DNA of 64,000 nt from Planctomycetota bacterium. Its GTDB lineage: Bacteria; Planctomycetota; Phycisphaerae; SM23-33; FEN-1343. The position numbers were made by a program, and so were the translations under genes. Below are positions 11,428-20,406 of the stretch, in pieces. The DNA is taken from assembly GCA_012514895.1 (NCBI GenBank), contig JAAYZK010000188.1, forward strand, positions 24,785 to 88,784. The letters run 5' to 3'. Below the pieces are notes generated by a model that ran no database searches, was not told the origin of the DNA, and saw nothing but the letters and a program-made list of their open reading frames with translations. How positions within the stretch are numbered: the first letter of the stretch is position 1; the number at the start of each line of letters is the position of its first letter.

Positions 11428-13194
11428 ATGGAACGGTTGACCCTGTGGGCGCCGTACTGCCGGTCGGTGGCGGCGCTGATCGGCGACGCGGCGCATCCGC
11501 TGGAGCCGGCCGGGCACGGCTGGTGGGCCGCCGACGTCCCGGACACGGTCCGCGAGCACGGCTACCTGTTCAGCCTGGACGGGGCCGCGGGCATCCCCGA
11601 CCCCCGGTCGCCCTGGCAGCCCTGGGGCGTGCACGGGCCGTCCCATCCGCTCGACCACGGCGCCTTCCTCTGGCACGACGACGGCTGGCGGGCGCCGCCG
11701 CTGTCGGCCGCCGTGATCTACGAGCTTCACGTCGGCACCTTCACGCCGGACGGCACGTTCGAGGCGGCGGCCGACTACCTGGACAACCTGGTGGACCTGG
11801 GCGTCACGCACGTCGAACTGATGCCGGTGGCCGAGTTCGCCGGCGACCGGGGCTGGGGCTACGACGGGGTGGCCCTCTTCGCCCCGCACCACGCCTACGG
11901 CGGGCCGGCGGGGTTGAAGTACCTGGTGGACGCCTGCCACCGCGCGGGCCTGGGGGTGATCCTCGACGTGGTGTACAACCATCTCGGCCCCGAGGGCGCC
12001 TACGCCCCCCGGGCCGCGCCCTACCTGACGGGGCACCACCGCACCAACTGGGGCGCCGCGGTCAACTTCGACGGCGCCGACAGCGACGAGGTCCGCCGCT
12101 TCGTCCTGGACAACGCCGTCATGTGGCTGAGGGACTACCACGTCGACGGCCTTCGCCTCGACGGGACGCACGCCATCGCGGATCAGTCCGCCACGCCCAT
12201 CCTCGAAGCCCTGGCCGAGCGGGTCGAGCGGCTGGCGGCCGAGCTGGGCCGTCCCCTGGTGCTGATCGCCGAGAACGACCGGAACGATCCCCGCCTGGTC
12301 CGTTCCCGCCAGGCCGGCGGGTCCGGCCTGGACGGCGTCTGGGCCGACGACCTCCACCACGCCCTCCACGCGGTGCTGACCGGCGAGCGGCGGGGCTATT
12401 ACCGCGACTTCGGCACGCTGGCCGACGTGGCCAAGGCCTGCCGCTGCGCCCTGGTCTACGATGGGCAGTACTCCGCCCATCGCCGCCGCCTCCACGGGCG
12501 CCCGGCGACGGGACTGTCCGGCCACCGGTTCGTCGTGTGCCTGCAGAACCACGATCAGGTCGGCAACCGCGCCGCCGGCGACCGCATCGGCCAGCAGGCC
12601 GGGGCCGACATGCAGATGATCGGCGCCGCCGTGATCTTCTTCAGCCCCTTCGTGCCGCTGCTGCTGGCGGGTGAGGAGTGGGGGGCGTCCAGCCCGTTCC
12701 AGTACTTCACCTCCGTGGAGGATGAGCGCCTGGCCCGCCAGATCGTCGAAGGCCGCCGCCGCGAGTTCGCCGCCTTCGGCTGGCCGCCGGAAGAGGTGCC
12801 CGACCCGCAGGATCCCGCCACGTTCGCCCGCTCCAAGCTTCCCTGGGCCCAACGCCCCGAGGGCCCCCACGGGCGGATGCTCGACTGGTACCGGCGGCTC
12901 ATCCACCTGCGCCGCTCGGCGCCCGCCCTGTGCGACGGGGACATGTCGGGGGTGCGGACCGCCTGGGATGAACAGGCGCGGTGGCTCGAGATCCGCCGCG
13001 GCGACCTCGTCCTCCTGGCCAACCTCGCCGACCACGGACTGGACCGCCCGCTCGCCGACGGCCTGGACGACGCGGCGATCCTGCTGGCGTCCAAGGACGG
13101 CTGTGCGATCCGCGACGGGGCCGTGAGCCTGCCCCACCGCAGCGCGGCCGTCTACGGCTGCTCGATCCGCAGGCGGGGCAGGGCGTCGGGGTAG
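11428..13194 (+). CDS. treZ: Maltooligosyltrehalose trehalohydrolase (GH13_10)
   Basis: TreZ cleaves maltooligosyltrehalose to free trehalose plus a shortened glucan. The 588-residue protein has the family's N-terminal beta domain (LWAPYCRSVAAL), then the barrel with GVTHVELMPVAEFAG, WGYDGVALFAPHHAYGG, VDGLRLDGTHAI (nucleophile), LIAENDRNDP (acid/base) and LQNHDQVGNRAAGDR (third acid). GAGAGGGGTGAGAGC precedes the ATG. It ends the malQ-glgX-treY-treZ operon, and its last 43 bp overlap tail to tail with the MscS gene on the other strand, so the two transcripts share complementary 3' ends. Confidence 0.96.
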   Translation: MERLTLWAPYCRSVAALIGDAAHPLEPAGHGWWAADVPDTVREHGYLFSLDGAAGIPDPRSPWQPWGVHGPSHPLDHGAFLWHDDGWRAPPLSAAVIYELHVGTFTPDGTFEAAADYLDNLVDLGVTHVELMPVAEFAGDRGWGYDGVALFAPHHAYGGPAGLKYLVDACHRAGLGVILDVVYNHLGPEGAYAPRAAPYLTGHHRTNWGAAVNFDGADSDEVRRFVLDNAVMWLRDYHVDGLRLDGTHAIADQSATPILEALAERVERLAAELGRPLVLIAENDRNDPRLVRSRQAGGSGLDGVWADDLHHALHAVLTGERRGYYRDFGTLADVAKACRCALVYDGQYSAHRRRLHGRPATGLSGHRFVVCLQNHDQVGNRAAGDRIGQQAGADMQMIGAAVIFFSPFVPLLLAGEEWGASSPFQYFTSVEDERLARQIVEGRRREFAAFGWPPEEVPDPQDPATFARSKLPWAQRPEGPHGRMLDWYRRLIHLRRSAPALCDGDMSGVRTAWDEQARWLEIRRGDLVLLANLADHGLDRPLADGLDDAAILLASKDGCAIRDGAVSLPHRSAAVYGCSIRRRGRASG

Positions 13195-14201
13195 TTCTGC
13201 TGGACGAAGGTCAGGAGCTTCTCGCGGACCTCGCAGCGGAGGGCCCAGGCGGCCGAAGCGTCGTCGGCGCTCATGATGGCGCGGATCTCCATGGTGCGGT
13301 CCGTCGCGTCGGTGACCTGCAGGGAGCTGACCCGGCGGTTCCAGTGCGCCGAACCCTGGAGGATCCGGTCCAGTTCCTCGCGGAGGGCCTGGACGGGGAC
13401 CGTGTAGTCCACGTGGATCTTGACGGCGCCGATGATCTCGCTGGTCGCGCGGGTCCAGTTCTGGAAGGGCTTGTCGATGAAGTAGGTGATCGGCAGCACG
13501 AGCCGCCGCAGGTCCCAGATCCGCACGACCACGTAGGTCAGCGTGATCTCCTCGATGCGCCCCCATTCGCCCTCGACGATGACCACGTCGTCGATGCGGA
13601 TGGGCTGGGCCAGGGCGATCTGGATGCCCGCCAGCAGGTTGCCCAGCGTCTTCTGGGCGGCGAAGCCCGCGACGATGCCGATGATGCCCGCCGACGCCAG
13701 CAGGCTGACGCCCAACTGGCGGACGGCGTCGAACGTCGTCAGCGCCGTGGCGAACGCCACGACGATGACGGTGACCGCGGCGATGCGGCCCAGGACGCGC
13801 AGGTGGGTGTGGATCTTCCGCGCGTGGAGGTTGTCGGCGACGTCGACGCGGAAACGCTGGTTGGCCAGGTCCATCAGGGCCCGGACCAGGGCCAGCAGGG
13901 CCCAGGCCGACACGGCGATCATCGCCAGGGCCCAGAAGTGTTCGAGCGTGAAGTCGGCCCCCGGGGTCTCGGACGTCACGTCCGGCATGCCCAGGCGGGC
14001 GAACAGCAGGACCACCCCGGCCGCGACCGGGGCGCCGCAGCAGCGCAGCACCGTGTGGCCGACGCGGCTGCGGCGTTCGGTCAGCACGCGGCGCAGCACG
14101 GCCCAGCCGACCAGGGCGACCAGGGCCCCGGCCGCCGACCACGCCGCCACGGGCCCGAAGGTCCCGGCGATCCACGGCCGTAGGTGGAGCAGCGCGTTCA
14201 T
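13152..14201 (-). CDS. Small-conductance mechanosensitive channel (MscS family)
   Basis: The 349-residue membrane protein has about four N-terminal hydrophobic segments, then the pore-lining helix pattern GIIGIVAGFAAQKTLGNLLAG and the beta-domain signature PIRIDDVVIVEGEWGRIEEI of the MscS family. It releases solutes when membrane tension rises on hypo-osmotic shock. It follows the TreT gene by 12 bp on the same strand, so trehalose handling and solute release are probably co-transcribed. This supports an osmotic-stress role for the whole locus. The usual MscS C-terminal vestibule is present but short. Confidence 0.92.
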   Translation of the reverse strand: MNALLHLRPWIAGTFGPVAAWSAAGALVALVGWAVLRRVLTERRSRVGHTVLRCCGAPVAAGVVLLFARLGMPDVTSETPGADFTLEHFWALAMIAVSAWALLALVRALMDLANQRFRVDVADNLHARKIHTHLRVLGRIAAVTVIVVAFATALTTFDAVRQLGVSLLASAGIIGIVAGFAAQKTLGNLLAGIQIALAQPIRIDDVVIVEGEWGRIEEITLTYVVVRIWDLRRLVLPITYFIDKPFQNWTRATSEIIGAVKIHVDYTVPVQALREELDRILQGSAHWNRRVSSLQVTDATDRTMEIRAIMSADDASAAWALRCEVREKLLTFVQQNYPDALPRLRIEQP

Positions 14202-14213
14202 GGGGTGGCGGGG

Positions 14214-15482
14214 CTACTTGTGAGGCCGGGCGATGGCTTCGACCTCCGGATCGGGTTCCAGCATCGCCTGCTCGATCTGGTGGTTCTCGCGCACGTGGAA
14301 GTGCACCTCGAACGAGTTGAGCAGGTCGATGTACTGTTCCAGCAGGCGGGTCAGCAGGAACTTCCTGCGGACCGTTTCCCGGGCGGCCTCGCCCATGCGG
14401 GCGCGCAGGCCGTCGTCCTTGAGCAGTTGGACGATCCGGCCGGCGGCCTCGGTCGTCGAGGCCACCAGATAGCCGTTGATCCCGTCGCGGATCTGGTAGC
14501 GGATGCCGCCGACCTTTCCGCCGATGACGGGCGTGCCCTTCCACATGGCCTCGGCGACCGTCAGGCCGAACCCTTCGCGCAGGGACTTCTGCAGCACCAC
14601 CGCCGCCCGCCGCTGCAGGGCGTTGACCAGCAGGCTGTTCTCCTGGTGGATGATGAGGATGCGTTCGGACTGCTGGCTGAGCAGCGACTCGTAGATCGCC
14701 TGGCCTTCCGGGTCGTCGGTCGCCGGCGCGCCGACGAGCACCAGCGTGGCGTCCACGTCCCGCTGGGCGATGCGGAACGCCTCGATCACCCCGTTGGGGT
14801 CCTTCCACCGGTCGAACCGCGACACCTGCGCCACCAGGGGCAGGTCGGTGGGGATGTTGTACTTGGCCAGGATCGCGTCGATGTGCTCTTCGCCCAGCGG
14901 CACGTTGGTCATGCTGAACGGATCGATCGCCGGCATGAAGAAGAACTGCGGGGGATGGATGTCCTGCTCGTAGTCCGGGATCGACACGATGACCGCCTGG
15001 TACTGGTCGATGAACCGCCGCAGGTACTTCCACAGGGCCATGTTCGGGCTGGTGAGGTCGATGTGGCACCGCCAGATCCACGGCCGCGACTGCGGGTACG
15101 ACTCGATCAGCGGCAACGGCTGGGGGTCGTGCACGACCACGAAGTCGTGGTGCAGGTGGTTGCGGACGGCGTTCTCGCGGTTGACCTGCTCGTAGACCCA
15201 CTTGGGGTGTTCCAGCAGCTCGATCTCCGCGCCCTGGATGGCGTTGTGGACCGACTTGGTGAACGCGAAGAAGTCCGGGTTGCCCTGGATGATCCGCCAC
15301 TCGGTCTTGATCTCCAGGTTGTTCATCAGGATGCTCAGGGGCGCCAGCATCGTCGCGACGCCCCCGCCGTAGTACGTCGAACTCATGTGCACGACCTCGC
15401 GGTCGTGCAGCGGCCTGGCCTTCTTCCAGATCCGCTCGATGGTCTCCTCGCCGACGAACTGGGCGTATTCTTCGAAAGCCAT
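14214..15482 (-). CDS. TreT-type trehalose synthase / GT4 glycosyltransferase
   Basis: The 422-residue GT4 (GT-B fold) protein has the N-terminal pattern of trehalose glycosyltransferring synthases: MSSTYYGGGVATMLAPL and TEWRIIQGNPDFFAFTKS, followed by HDPQPLPLI. The nucleotide-sugar half shows QVSRFDRWKDPNGVIEAF and the EX7E-type REGFGLTVAEAMWKGTPVIG. TreT makes trehalose from an NDP-glucose and glucose, or runs in reverse. A very strong AGGAGGTTTC precedes the ATG. It sits 12 bp before mscS. Being opposite treYZ it gives the cell a second, reversible trehalose route. A related activity such as trehalose phosphorylase cannot be excluded. Confidence 0.85.
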   Translation of the reverse strand: MAFEEYAQFVGEETIERIWKKARPLHDREVVHMSSTYYGGGVATMLAPLSILMNNLEIKTEWRIIQGNPDFFAFTKSVHNAIQGAEIELLEHPKWVYEQVNRENAVRNHLHHDFVVVHDPQPLPLIESYPQSRPWIWRCHIDLTSPNMALWKYLRRFIDQYQAVIVSIPDYEQDIHPPQFFFMPAIDPFSMTNVPLGEEHIDAILAKYNIPTDLPLVAQVSRFDRWKDPNGVIEAFRIAQRDVDATLVLVGAPATDDPEGQAIYESLLSQQSERILIIHQENSLLVNALQRRAAVVLQKSLREGFGLTVAEAMWKGTPVIGGKVGGIRYQIRDGINGYLVASTTEAAGRIVQLLKDDGLRARMGEAARETVRRKFLLTRLLEQYIDLLNSFEVHFHVRENHQIEQAMLEPDPEVEAIARPHK

Positions 15483-15577
15483 GAAACCTCCTCCGCCCGC
15501 GGCGCGGGCCCGCGATGCCCTGTCCGAACTGCCTGTTCCGTTGGAATTCTAGACAGGGACGCCGGGCGGGCCGATGG

Positions 15578-16813
15578 CTATCGCCGGCCGGCGAGGCGCT
15601 GGTGGGGGCGGAGGCGGGGCGGGTCGGCGGTCTGGCCGGCCCAGAATCTCAGCAGGTCGGGATCGACCGTCACGAACGCCGGCACGTGGGCCGCCACGCA
15701 GTGCAGGGCGCCGCCCAGGCGGATGAGGGAGTCGACGTTGATCGGAACGATCTGCCACGTCGGAAGCAGCCGCCTGTACAGGTCCAGCACCTGCCGCTCG
15801 ACGGCCGGGTCGACGTCGGAGTAGGAGGGGACCAGCAGGACGCCGTTGGCGAAGATGACGTTGGTGTAGCTGCGCCACACGCCGTCACCGTTGGCAGGCA
15901 TGGGGACGCGGTAGACCTTCAGGGGCCCTTTGCTGGTGGGCAGCCCGCTGAGCCGTTCGGCCGCCTGCTCGAGGATGAAGGCGTTGATGGGGTCCTCGGC
16001 GGCGTCGCACTGGGCGACGACGGCGACGTCGGGGGCCGTGAACGTCACGAACATGTCGGCGTGCTCGGTCTCCTCCCCGTCCAGCGGGCGCAGGTTGACC
16101 CAGGTCCTGACGCGGAAGAGGTACTGCAGCAGGACGCGGATGTGTTCCTCGCCGTAGCCGCGGTCGATGTTGGAGTCGACCAGGGCGCTGGTGGTGACGC
16201 ACAGCCCGTCGCCGTTGTTGATGAAGTTGCCCCCGTCCAGGCGGAGCGGCACCGGCGTGGCGTCCAGGCCGAACTGCCAGCCCAGCCACGCCGGGGCGAT
16301 GTCCTCGGCCGCCGCCTCGGTGTCGTAGATGCCCTGGGCGTACTCGGTGTCGATGATCTCGACGGTCCCGTCGTCCTGGCGGACGAACAGGGGGCCGAAG
16401 TCCCGGGCCCACATCGTCCGCGCCGGGCTGATCACGAAGGTCACGGCATCGGCGGGGACGCCCTTGTCGCTGAGCAGCTTGCGGGCGATCTGGCGGTGCA
16501 GGTCGCCGGGCACCAGCACGATCAGGCGCACGCGGGTGTGGGTCGCGGCGACCAGCGTGGCGAAGACCTCCCCGTGCTGGGCGATCAGTTCGCCCCCGCC
16601 GAGGATGAGGGCCGACTGCGGCTGGAACTCGCCGGCCACGCCGGCGACCGGATCGAGAGGGGCGATCGCCTCGCGTGCGGCGGCGCCCGCGACGGGGCCG
16701 CCGGTGCGATCCGCGTCGGCCGCGAAGACCGCAAGGGCCATGCACACCGGCACAGCCAGCGCCGCCCCCAGCCGGCGCCGTCTTCCAAGGCTCATCCTGT
16801 CAGGCGTATCCAT
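15578..16813 (-). CDS. Exported agmatine deiminase / peptidylarginine deiminase-like enzyme
   Basis: This 411-residue protein belongs to the guanidino-group-modifying (PAD_porph) superfamily, which hydrolyses guanidino groups to ureas. The visible active-site motifs are ARDFGPLFV (134-144), the LDGGNF segment (192-197), EHADMFVTF (His251, Asp253), SYTNVIFANGVLLVP and the catalytic Cys372 in GGALHCVAAHVP. Residues 1-32 contain four Arg then a hydrophobic run, a probable signal peptide, which is unusual for a cytosolic agmatine deiminase and closer to secreted PADs. The start at 16813 is preceded by GAAGGA; longer readings overlap the upstream decarboxylase. It lies 61 bp after that gene, so substrate could be agmatine or a conjugate made by the cluster. 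Confidence 0.78.
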   Translation of the reverse strand: MDTPDRMSLGRRRRLGAALAVPVCMALAVFAADADRTGGPVAGAAAREAIAPLDPVAGVAGEFQPQSALILGGGELIAQHGEVFATLVAATHTRVRLIVLVPGDLHRQIARKLLSDKGVPADAVTFVISPARTMWARDFGPLFVRQDDGTVEIIDTEYAQGIYDTEAAAEDIAPAWLGWQFGLDATPVPLRLDGGNFINNGDGLCVTTSALVDSNIDRGYGEEHIRVLLQYLFRVRTWVNLRPLDGEETEHADMFVTFTAPDVAVVAQCDAAEDPINAFILEQAAERLSGLPTSKGPLKVYRVPMPANGDGVWRSYTNVIFANGVLLVPSYSDVDPAVERQVLDLYRRLLPTWQIVPINVDSLIRLGGALHCVAAHVPAFVTVDPDLLRFWAGQTADPPRLRPHQRLAGRR

Positions 16814-16874
16814 GGGTGTTCCTTCGGCTCCCGCCGGGCCGCGGCCCGCCGGCGCGGACGCCGCGGCCGCTCCG

Positions 16875-18191
16875 TCATTCCGCCGCGTCGAGCGGGACGA
16901 CCGGCGGAATCGGCTTGATGAAGTCCTGGCGAAGGCTGTACGTGTACGCGCCCTGGCTGGGCACCAGCAGCACGTCGCCCGGCGCGATGCTTTCGCCCCA
17001 GTAGGCATACCCCCAGATGTCGTGCGGCGTGCACAGGCAGCCGTGGACGTCGCAGGCCTGCTCGGCGAGGGCCGGGCGGGTCAGGTTGACCACGGGGAAG
17101 AAGTCGGTCTCGAACCGCTCCCAGCCGACGGCGTTGGTGCCGGCGTCGGTGATGACCAGGTCCGGCGCCTTGCGGTCGACCACGCGCATCAGCAGGTGCA
17201 TCCCGTCGTTGCACAGCCAGCGGCCCGGCTCCAGGCAGATCGTCGCGCCCTCCAGCGGCAGGTGCTCGGCCGCAGCGGCGGCCAGCGCCGCCGCGAAATC
17301 CTCGATGGGCGTGCCCGCCTTCCACCATCGCCGCGGGTCGGGCAGGGCGTCGGCCGACAGCATGTGCCGCAGCGTCCCGGCGGGCGTAGCGGCGGTCTGG
17401 AGCCACTCGCCCGACTCGGGCCAGTAGCCGCCGCCGATGTCCACGAATTCCAGGGCCGACACCTGCCGGGCGGGCAGCGCCCGCAGCGTGCGGCCCAACT
17501 GGCCGAGGAAGTCCGTCTGGGCGGACGGCCGGAGGTTCCAGCTCGTGTGGAACTGCAGCCCCCGCAGGTCCACGTGTCCGCAGCGGTCCGCCTCGTCGAA
17601 GAAGCGTCCCAGGTCGGCCAGGGGGATGCCGAACTTCCGCCAGAACCCCCGCGGGTCGACCGTCAGGCGCACGCCGGCACGGACCGTCGCCCCGCGGGCG
17701 GACGCCAGGGCCTCCAGCCGGGCCAGCTCGGAGAAACTGTCGATGAGGATCGTCACCCGCCCGGCGTGCCCGACCGCCAGGGCCAGTTCCGCGTCGGTCT
17801 TGCCCGGACCGCTGAAGATGATCGACTCGGCCGGGAGGTCCAGGGCCACCTGCAGTTCGCGCCCGCTGGAGACGTCCAGCCCCAGCCCGCACGCCACCAT
17901 GACAGCGGCGACGTCCGGGCAGTTGTTGCTCTTCATCGCGTAGTAGACGCGGGTCGGGCGGCCCATCGCGGCGGCGAACGCGTCGCTGAACCGCCGCGCC
18001 CGGTCGCGAAGGGCCTGGCGGTCCAGGACGTACAGCGGCGAGCCGTGGCGGCGCACCAGGGCCAGGTACGACTCGGCGCGGGCGACGTGGCGGGCCACCA
18101 TCGACGCGATGGCCTCCGCCGGCACCTCCGGCAGCGGCTCGTTCATCGCAGCGGCCGCCTTGGCGAGCAGCGCGGCATGGGGATCGTTCAC
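16875..18191 (-). CDS. Fold-type III PLP-dependent decarboxylase
   Basis: The 438-residue protein belongs to the alanine-racemase-fold decarboxylases (DapDC, ODC, CANSDC, BtrK relatives). The Schiff-base lysine is Lys87 in YYAMKSNN; the phosphate-binding Gly-rich loop is near FVDIGGGYW; LEPGRWL and CDVHGCLC (Cys-rich dimer-interface motif) follow, then GDVLLVPSQGAYT. The start chosen is GTG at 18191, which overlaps the ATP-grasp stop as GTGA; an ATG at 18146 is the alternative. The substrate cannot be told from sequence: ornithine, arginine, diaminopimelate, carboxyspermidine or an acyl-linked amino acid are all possible. It is translationally coupled to the ligase upstream. Confidence 0.82.
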   Translation of the reverse strand: MNDPHAALLAKAAAAMNEPLPEVPAEAIASMVARHVARAESYLALVRRHGSPLYVLDRQALRDRARRFSDAFAAAMGRPTRVYYAMKSNNCPDVAAVMVACGLGLDVSSGRELQVALDLPAESIIFSGPGKTDAELALAVGHAGRVTILIDSFSELARLEALASARGATVRAGVRLTVDPRGFWRKFGIPLADLGRFFDEADRCGHVDLRGLQFHTSWNLRPSAQTDFLGQLGRTLRALPARQVSALEFVDIGGGYWPESGEWLQTAATPAGTLRHMLSADALPDPRRWWKAGTPIEDFAAALAAAAAEHLPLEGATICLEPGRWLCNDGMHLLMRVVDRKAPDLVITDAGTNAVGWERFETDFFPVVNLTRPALAEQACDVHGCLCTPHDIWGYAYWGESIAPGDVLLVPSQGAYTYSLRQDFIKPIPPVVPLDAAE

Positions 18192-19501
18192 GCCGCGTCC
18201 TCCATGACCACCTGGACGCCGGCCAGCAGTTCCTCGCACTGGACCGCCACGGCGCGCTTGGGGTCCGGGCGGAAGATGATGAATCCCAGGACCCACAGGT
18301 CGTAATGCTCGGGCGGCAGGATGACGCGATGGCCCTTCTGGCGGATCAGCGTCACCTGGCAGACGCGGGGGTCGGCGGCGGCCTTGCGGGTGTCGATGTG
18401 GTGGATCGTGCCGCTCTGCGTGGCATGGATCCGGACAGCGACGTGGCGTTTCCACCGGTTGGCGGGCGGCAGGTGGATGGGGCGTCCTTCGGCGACGTCC
18501 AGCGCCAGGCCGATCATGTCCACGTCGCCGGCGCGGAGGATCAGGTCCGGCAGGCAGTCCCCGCCCGGGCGAGGGGCCAGTTCGAGCATCATCGGGCCTT
18601 CGGGCGTGACGATGAAGTCCGCCATGCACACCGAGCGGCTCAGCCCCACGGCGCGGGCGGCGCGCTGGAGGACATCGGTCAGGCGGGTGCGGCCCAGGCC
18701 GCTGGGCAGGCCGGCGGGAACCTCATAGCCGTGAATCGTGCCGAACGGGCCGCGCCGCAGGCGAACCTTCTTGGCCAGCCGCACGATCCGCAGCCCCTGT
18801 TCCTCCAGCAGGAAATCGCAGCTGTACTCGTCGCCGACGGCGTACTGCTCGGCGACGATCCGCTCGCGGGCGCCGGCGTACATGCGGTTGCCCGCCTGGC
18901 GGACCATCGCCTGCTGGATCGACGTGACGCCCGCCGCCGCCTCGTCGGGGCCGTTGCACAGGAAGACGTACTCGCTGCCCGAGCCGGTGGGGGGCTTCAG
19001 GACGCAGACGCCGCCGACGCGCTGTTGGAAGGCGACCGCCTCGGCGGCGGTGTGGATGATGGCGCCGTCGGGGCAGGGAACATCCGCCGCCCGCCAGACG
19101 CTCTTGCACTCGAACTTGTCGCGGCACAGCTCGACGGTGTCGAGGGAGGGGTAGGGAAGCTCCAGCGCCTGGGCGAGCTTGGCCGCCAGGGCGAGGGCTT
19201 CGCAGTCGTAGCAGGTGATGCCCCCCAGGCGGATGTCGTGGCGGCGCAGATGTGCGGTCAGGGCCCGGCGGACCCGCTGGGAGTTGCGCAGATCCTCCAG
19301 CAGTTCGGTCCGCTCATCCGGCGCCGGTTCGATCCCGCGGCTTCGCTCGGCCGGGTCGGTGACAAAGAGAGCACGCCCGGGCCACGTCCGGTCGATCCAA
19401 TGGACGTAGTCCGTGGTGGTGCCGACCACGAGCACGCGCGTGTCAGGCACGGCCGCGGAGGACCTCAGTCCGGTCGGAGGCGGTGTCGGCGCCGGCGTCA
19501 T
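18188..19501 (-). CDS. ATP-grasp ligase
   Basis: The 437-residue protein shows an N-terminal pre-ATP-grasp fold (TRVLVVGTTTDYVHW), then an ATP-grasp core: CVLKPPTGSGSEYVF for nucleotide binding, IVAEQYAVGDEYSCDF, MADFIVTPEGPMMLEL and the metal-binding LELAPRPGGDCLPD. Such enzymes activate a carboxylate as acyl phosphate and couple it to an amine or thiol. It overlaps the acyltransferase gene upstream by 59 bp and the decarboxylase downstream by 4 bp, so the three are made together. A GTG at 19450 is an alternative start that removes most of the overlap. By analogy with butirosin BtrJ/BtrK, ligase plus PLP decarboxylase could act on a carrier-linked amino acid, but no carrier protein gene is seen. 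Confidence 0.82.
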   Translation of the reverse strand: MTPAPTPPPTGLRSSAAVPDTRVLVVGTTTDYVHWIDRTWPGRALFVTDPAERSRGIEPAPDERTELLEDLRNSQRVRRALTAHLRRHDIRLGGITCYDCEALALAAKLAQALELPYPSLDTVELCRDKFECKSVWRAADVPCPDGAIIHTAAEAVAFQQRVGGVCVLKPPTGSGSEYVFLCNGPDEAAAGVTSIQQAMVRQAGNRMYAGARERIVAEQYAVGDEYSCDFLLEEQGLRIVRLAKKVRLRRGPFGTIHGYEVPAGLPSGLGRTRLTDVLQRAARAVGLSRSVCMADFIVTPEGPMMLELAPRPGGDCLPDLILRAGDVDMIGLALDVAEGRPIHLPPANRWKRHVAVRIHATQSGTIHHIDTRKAAADPRVCQVTLIRQKGHRVILPPEHYDLWVLGFIIFRPDPKRAVAVQCEELLAGVQVVMEDAA

Positions 19502-20402
19502 CGTTTCGCACCTGATACAGAGGGCGAGGCGTCAGGTGGAACCGCTCTTTCCACCCGAAGTCGCCGCAGAGGAAATCCACCAGGTCAAAGCGCTGATGGC
19601 ACGCCCAGTCCATGTGATGGAAGTTGATTACCTTGGCGATCCCGGGCAGGGCCGGATCGGTTCCCCCGGCCAGGACCGTGTACGTGTTGCGGTACACCGC
19701 ACCGATGTCGACGGCCGCGACGCGATCGCCGGCCAGGACCGTCGTGACCCGCAGCCAGCCCCGCTCGTGCAGAAAGGCCACCAGCGCCCGGAAGGACTCC
19801 AGGAACCGCCCGTCGGCGAAATACGATCGTTCCCCCAGCGACGCCAGGTTCATCTCGAAGACCCTGTCGGCGTCGCGCAGGTCGTCGTGGCGGAAGCTCA
19901 GGCCGCCGCAGGCCAGCGCATCCATCTCGCGCTGAAGTTTCTTGCGGCTCTTGCCGGAGAAGCACTCGAAGTACCTGTCGAAGCTGTAGTTGTAGTCCGG
20001 CGGTCGGAACAGATACCCGATTTCGTCGACCGCCTCGTTCGCCGGCGCGGCGGGGAAGGACCCGGCCGTCAGGTAGCGCAGGTGCGCCGGTCGGGGGCAA
20101 CCGGCGAGCAGGGCCTCGGTGACGTCGGGCGAGGCCGCGACGATGCGGTTCTGTTCCAGCCAAGTCTTGCCGTGGTAGGTCTCGCCTGGGAAGCAGCCCC
20201 AGTAGCCGTGATCCTCGATGTCGCTCAGCGCCAGCAGTCCCTGGGGGGCCGACGGGCCGCCCGGGACGATGAACAGCGGGCGGTAGCGGTAGTGCCGATG
20301 AAAGCACAGCCGCACCTCCCACAGGTCGAACAACGTGGCCGTACCCACCAGGTGCTGCCACAGACGACCGCACGTCTCGATGTTGTCAATGACAGCGACC
20401 AT
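19443..20402 (-). CDS. GNAT-fold (BioF2/FemAB-like) acyltransferase
   Basis: The 319-residue protein has the layout of BioF2-like or FemAB-like acetyltransferase domains: a basic YFECFSGKSRKKLQREM segment, the core TTVLAGDRVAAVDIG and a VLAGGTDPALPGIAKVINF region expected to bind the donor. It probably transfers an acyl or aminoacyl group to an amine. GAGGAAG precedes the ATG, and the gene starts 4 bp after the speD-like stop. It overlaps the ATP-grasp gene by 59 bp. Its context points to acylation of a polyamine-like product. The donor is unknown. Confidence 0.7.
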   Translation of the reverse strand: MVAVIDNIETCGRLWQHLVGTATLFDLWEVRLCFHRHYRYRPLFIVPGGPSAPQGLLALSDIEDHGYWGCFPGETYHGKTWLEQNRIVAASPDVTEALLAGCPRPAHLRYLTAGSFPAAPANEAVDEIGYLFRPPDYNYSFDRYFECFSGKSRKKLQREMDALACGGLSFRHDDLRDADRVFEMNLASLGERSYFADGRFLESFRALVAFLHERGWLRVTTVLAGDRVAAVDIGAVYRNTYTVLAGGTDPALPGIAKVINFHHMDWACHQRFDLVDFLCGDFGWKERFHLTPRPLYQVRNDDAGADTASDRTEVLRGRA

Positions 20403-20406
20403 GAAG

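Noticed and set aside
11335-15300. Very long open frame (1321 residues) on the minus strand
   Set aside because: It is antisense or out of frame to treZ, mscS and the TreT gene, and is Arg/Pro/Gly-rich with no protein-like pattern; high GC leaves such frames open by chance.
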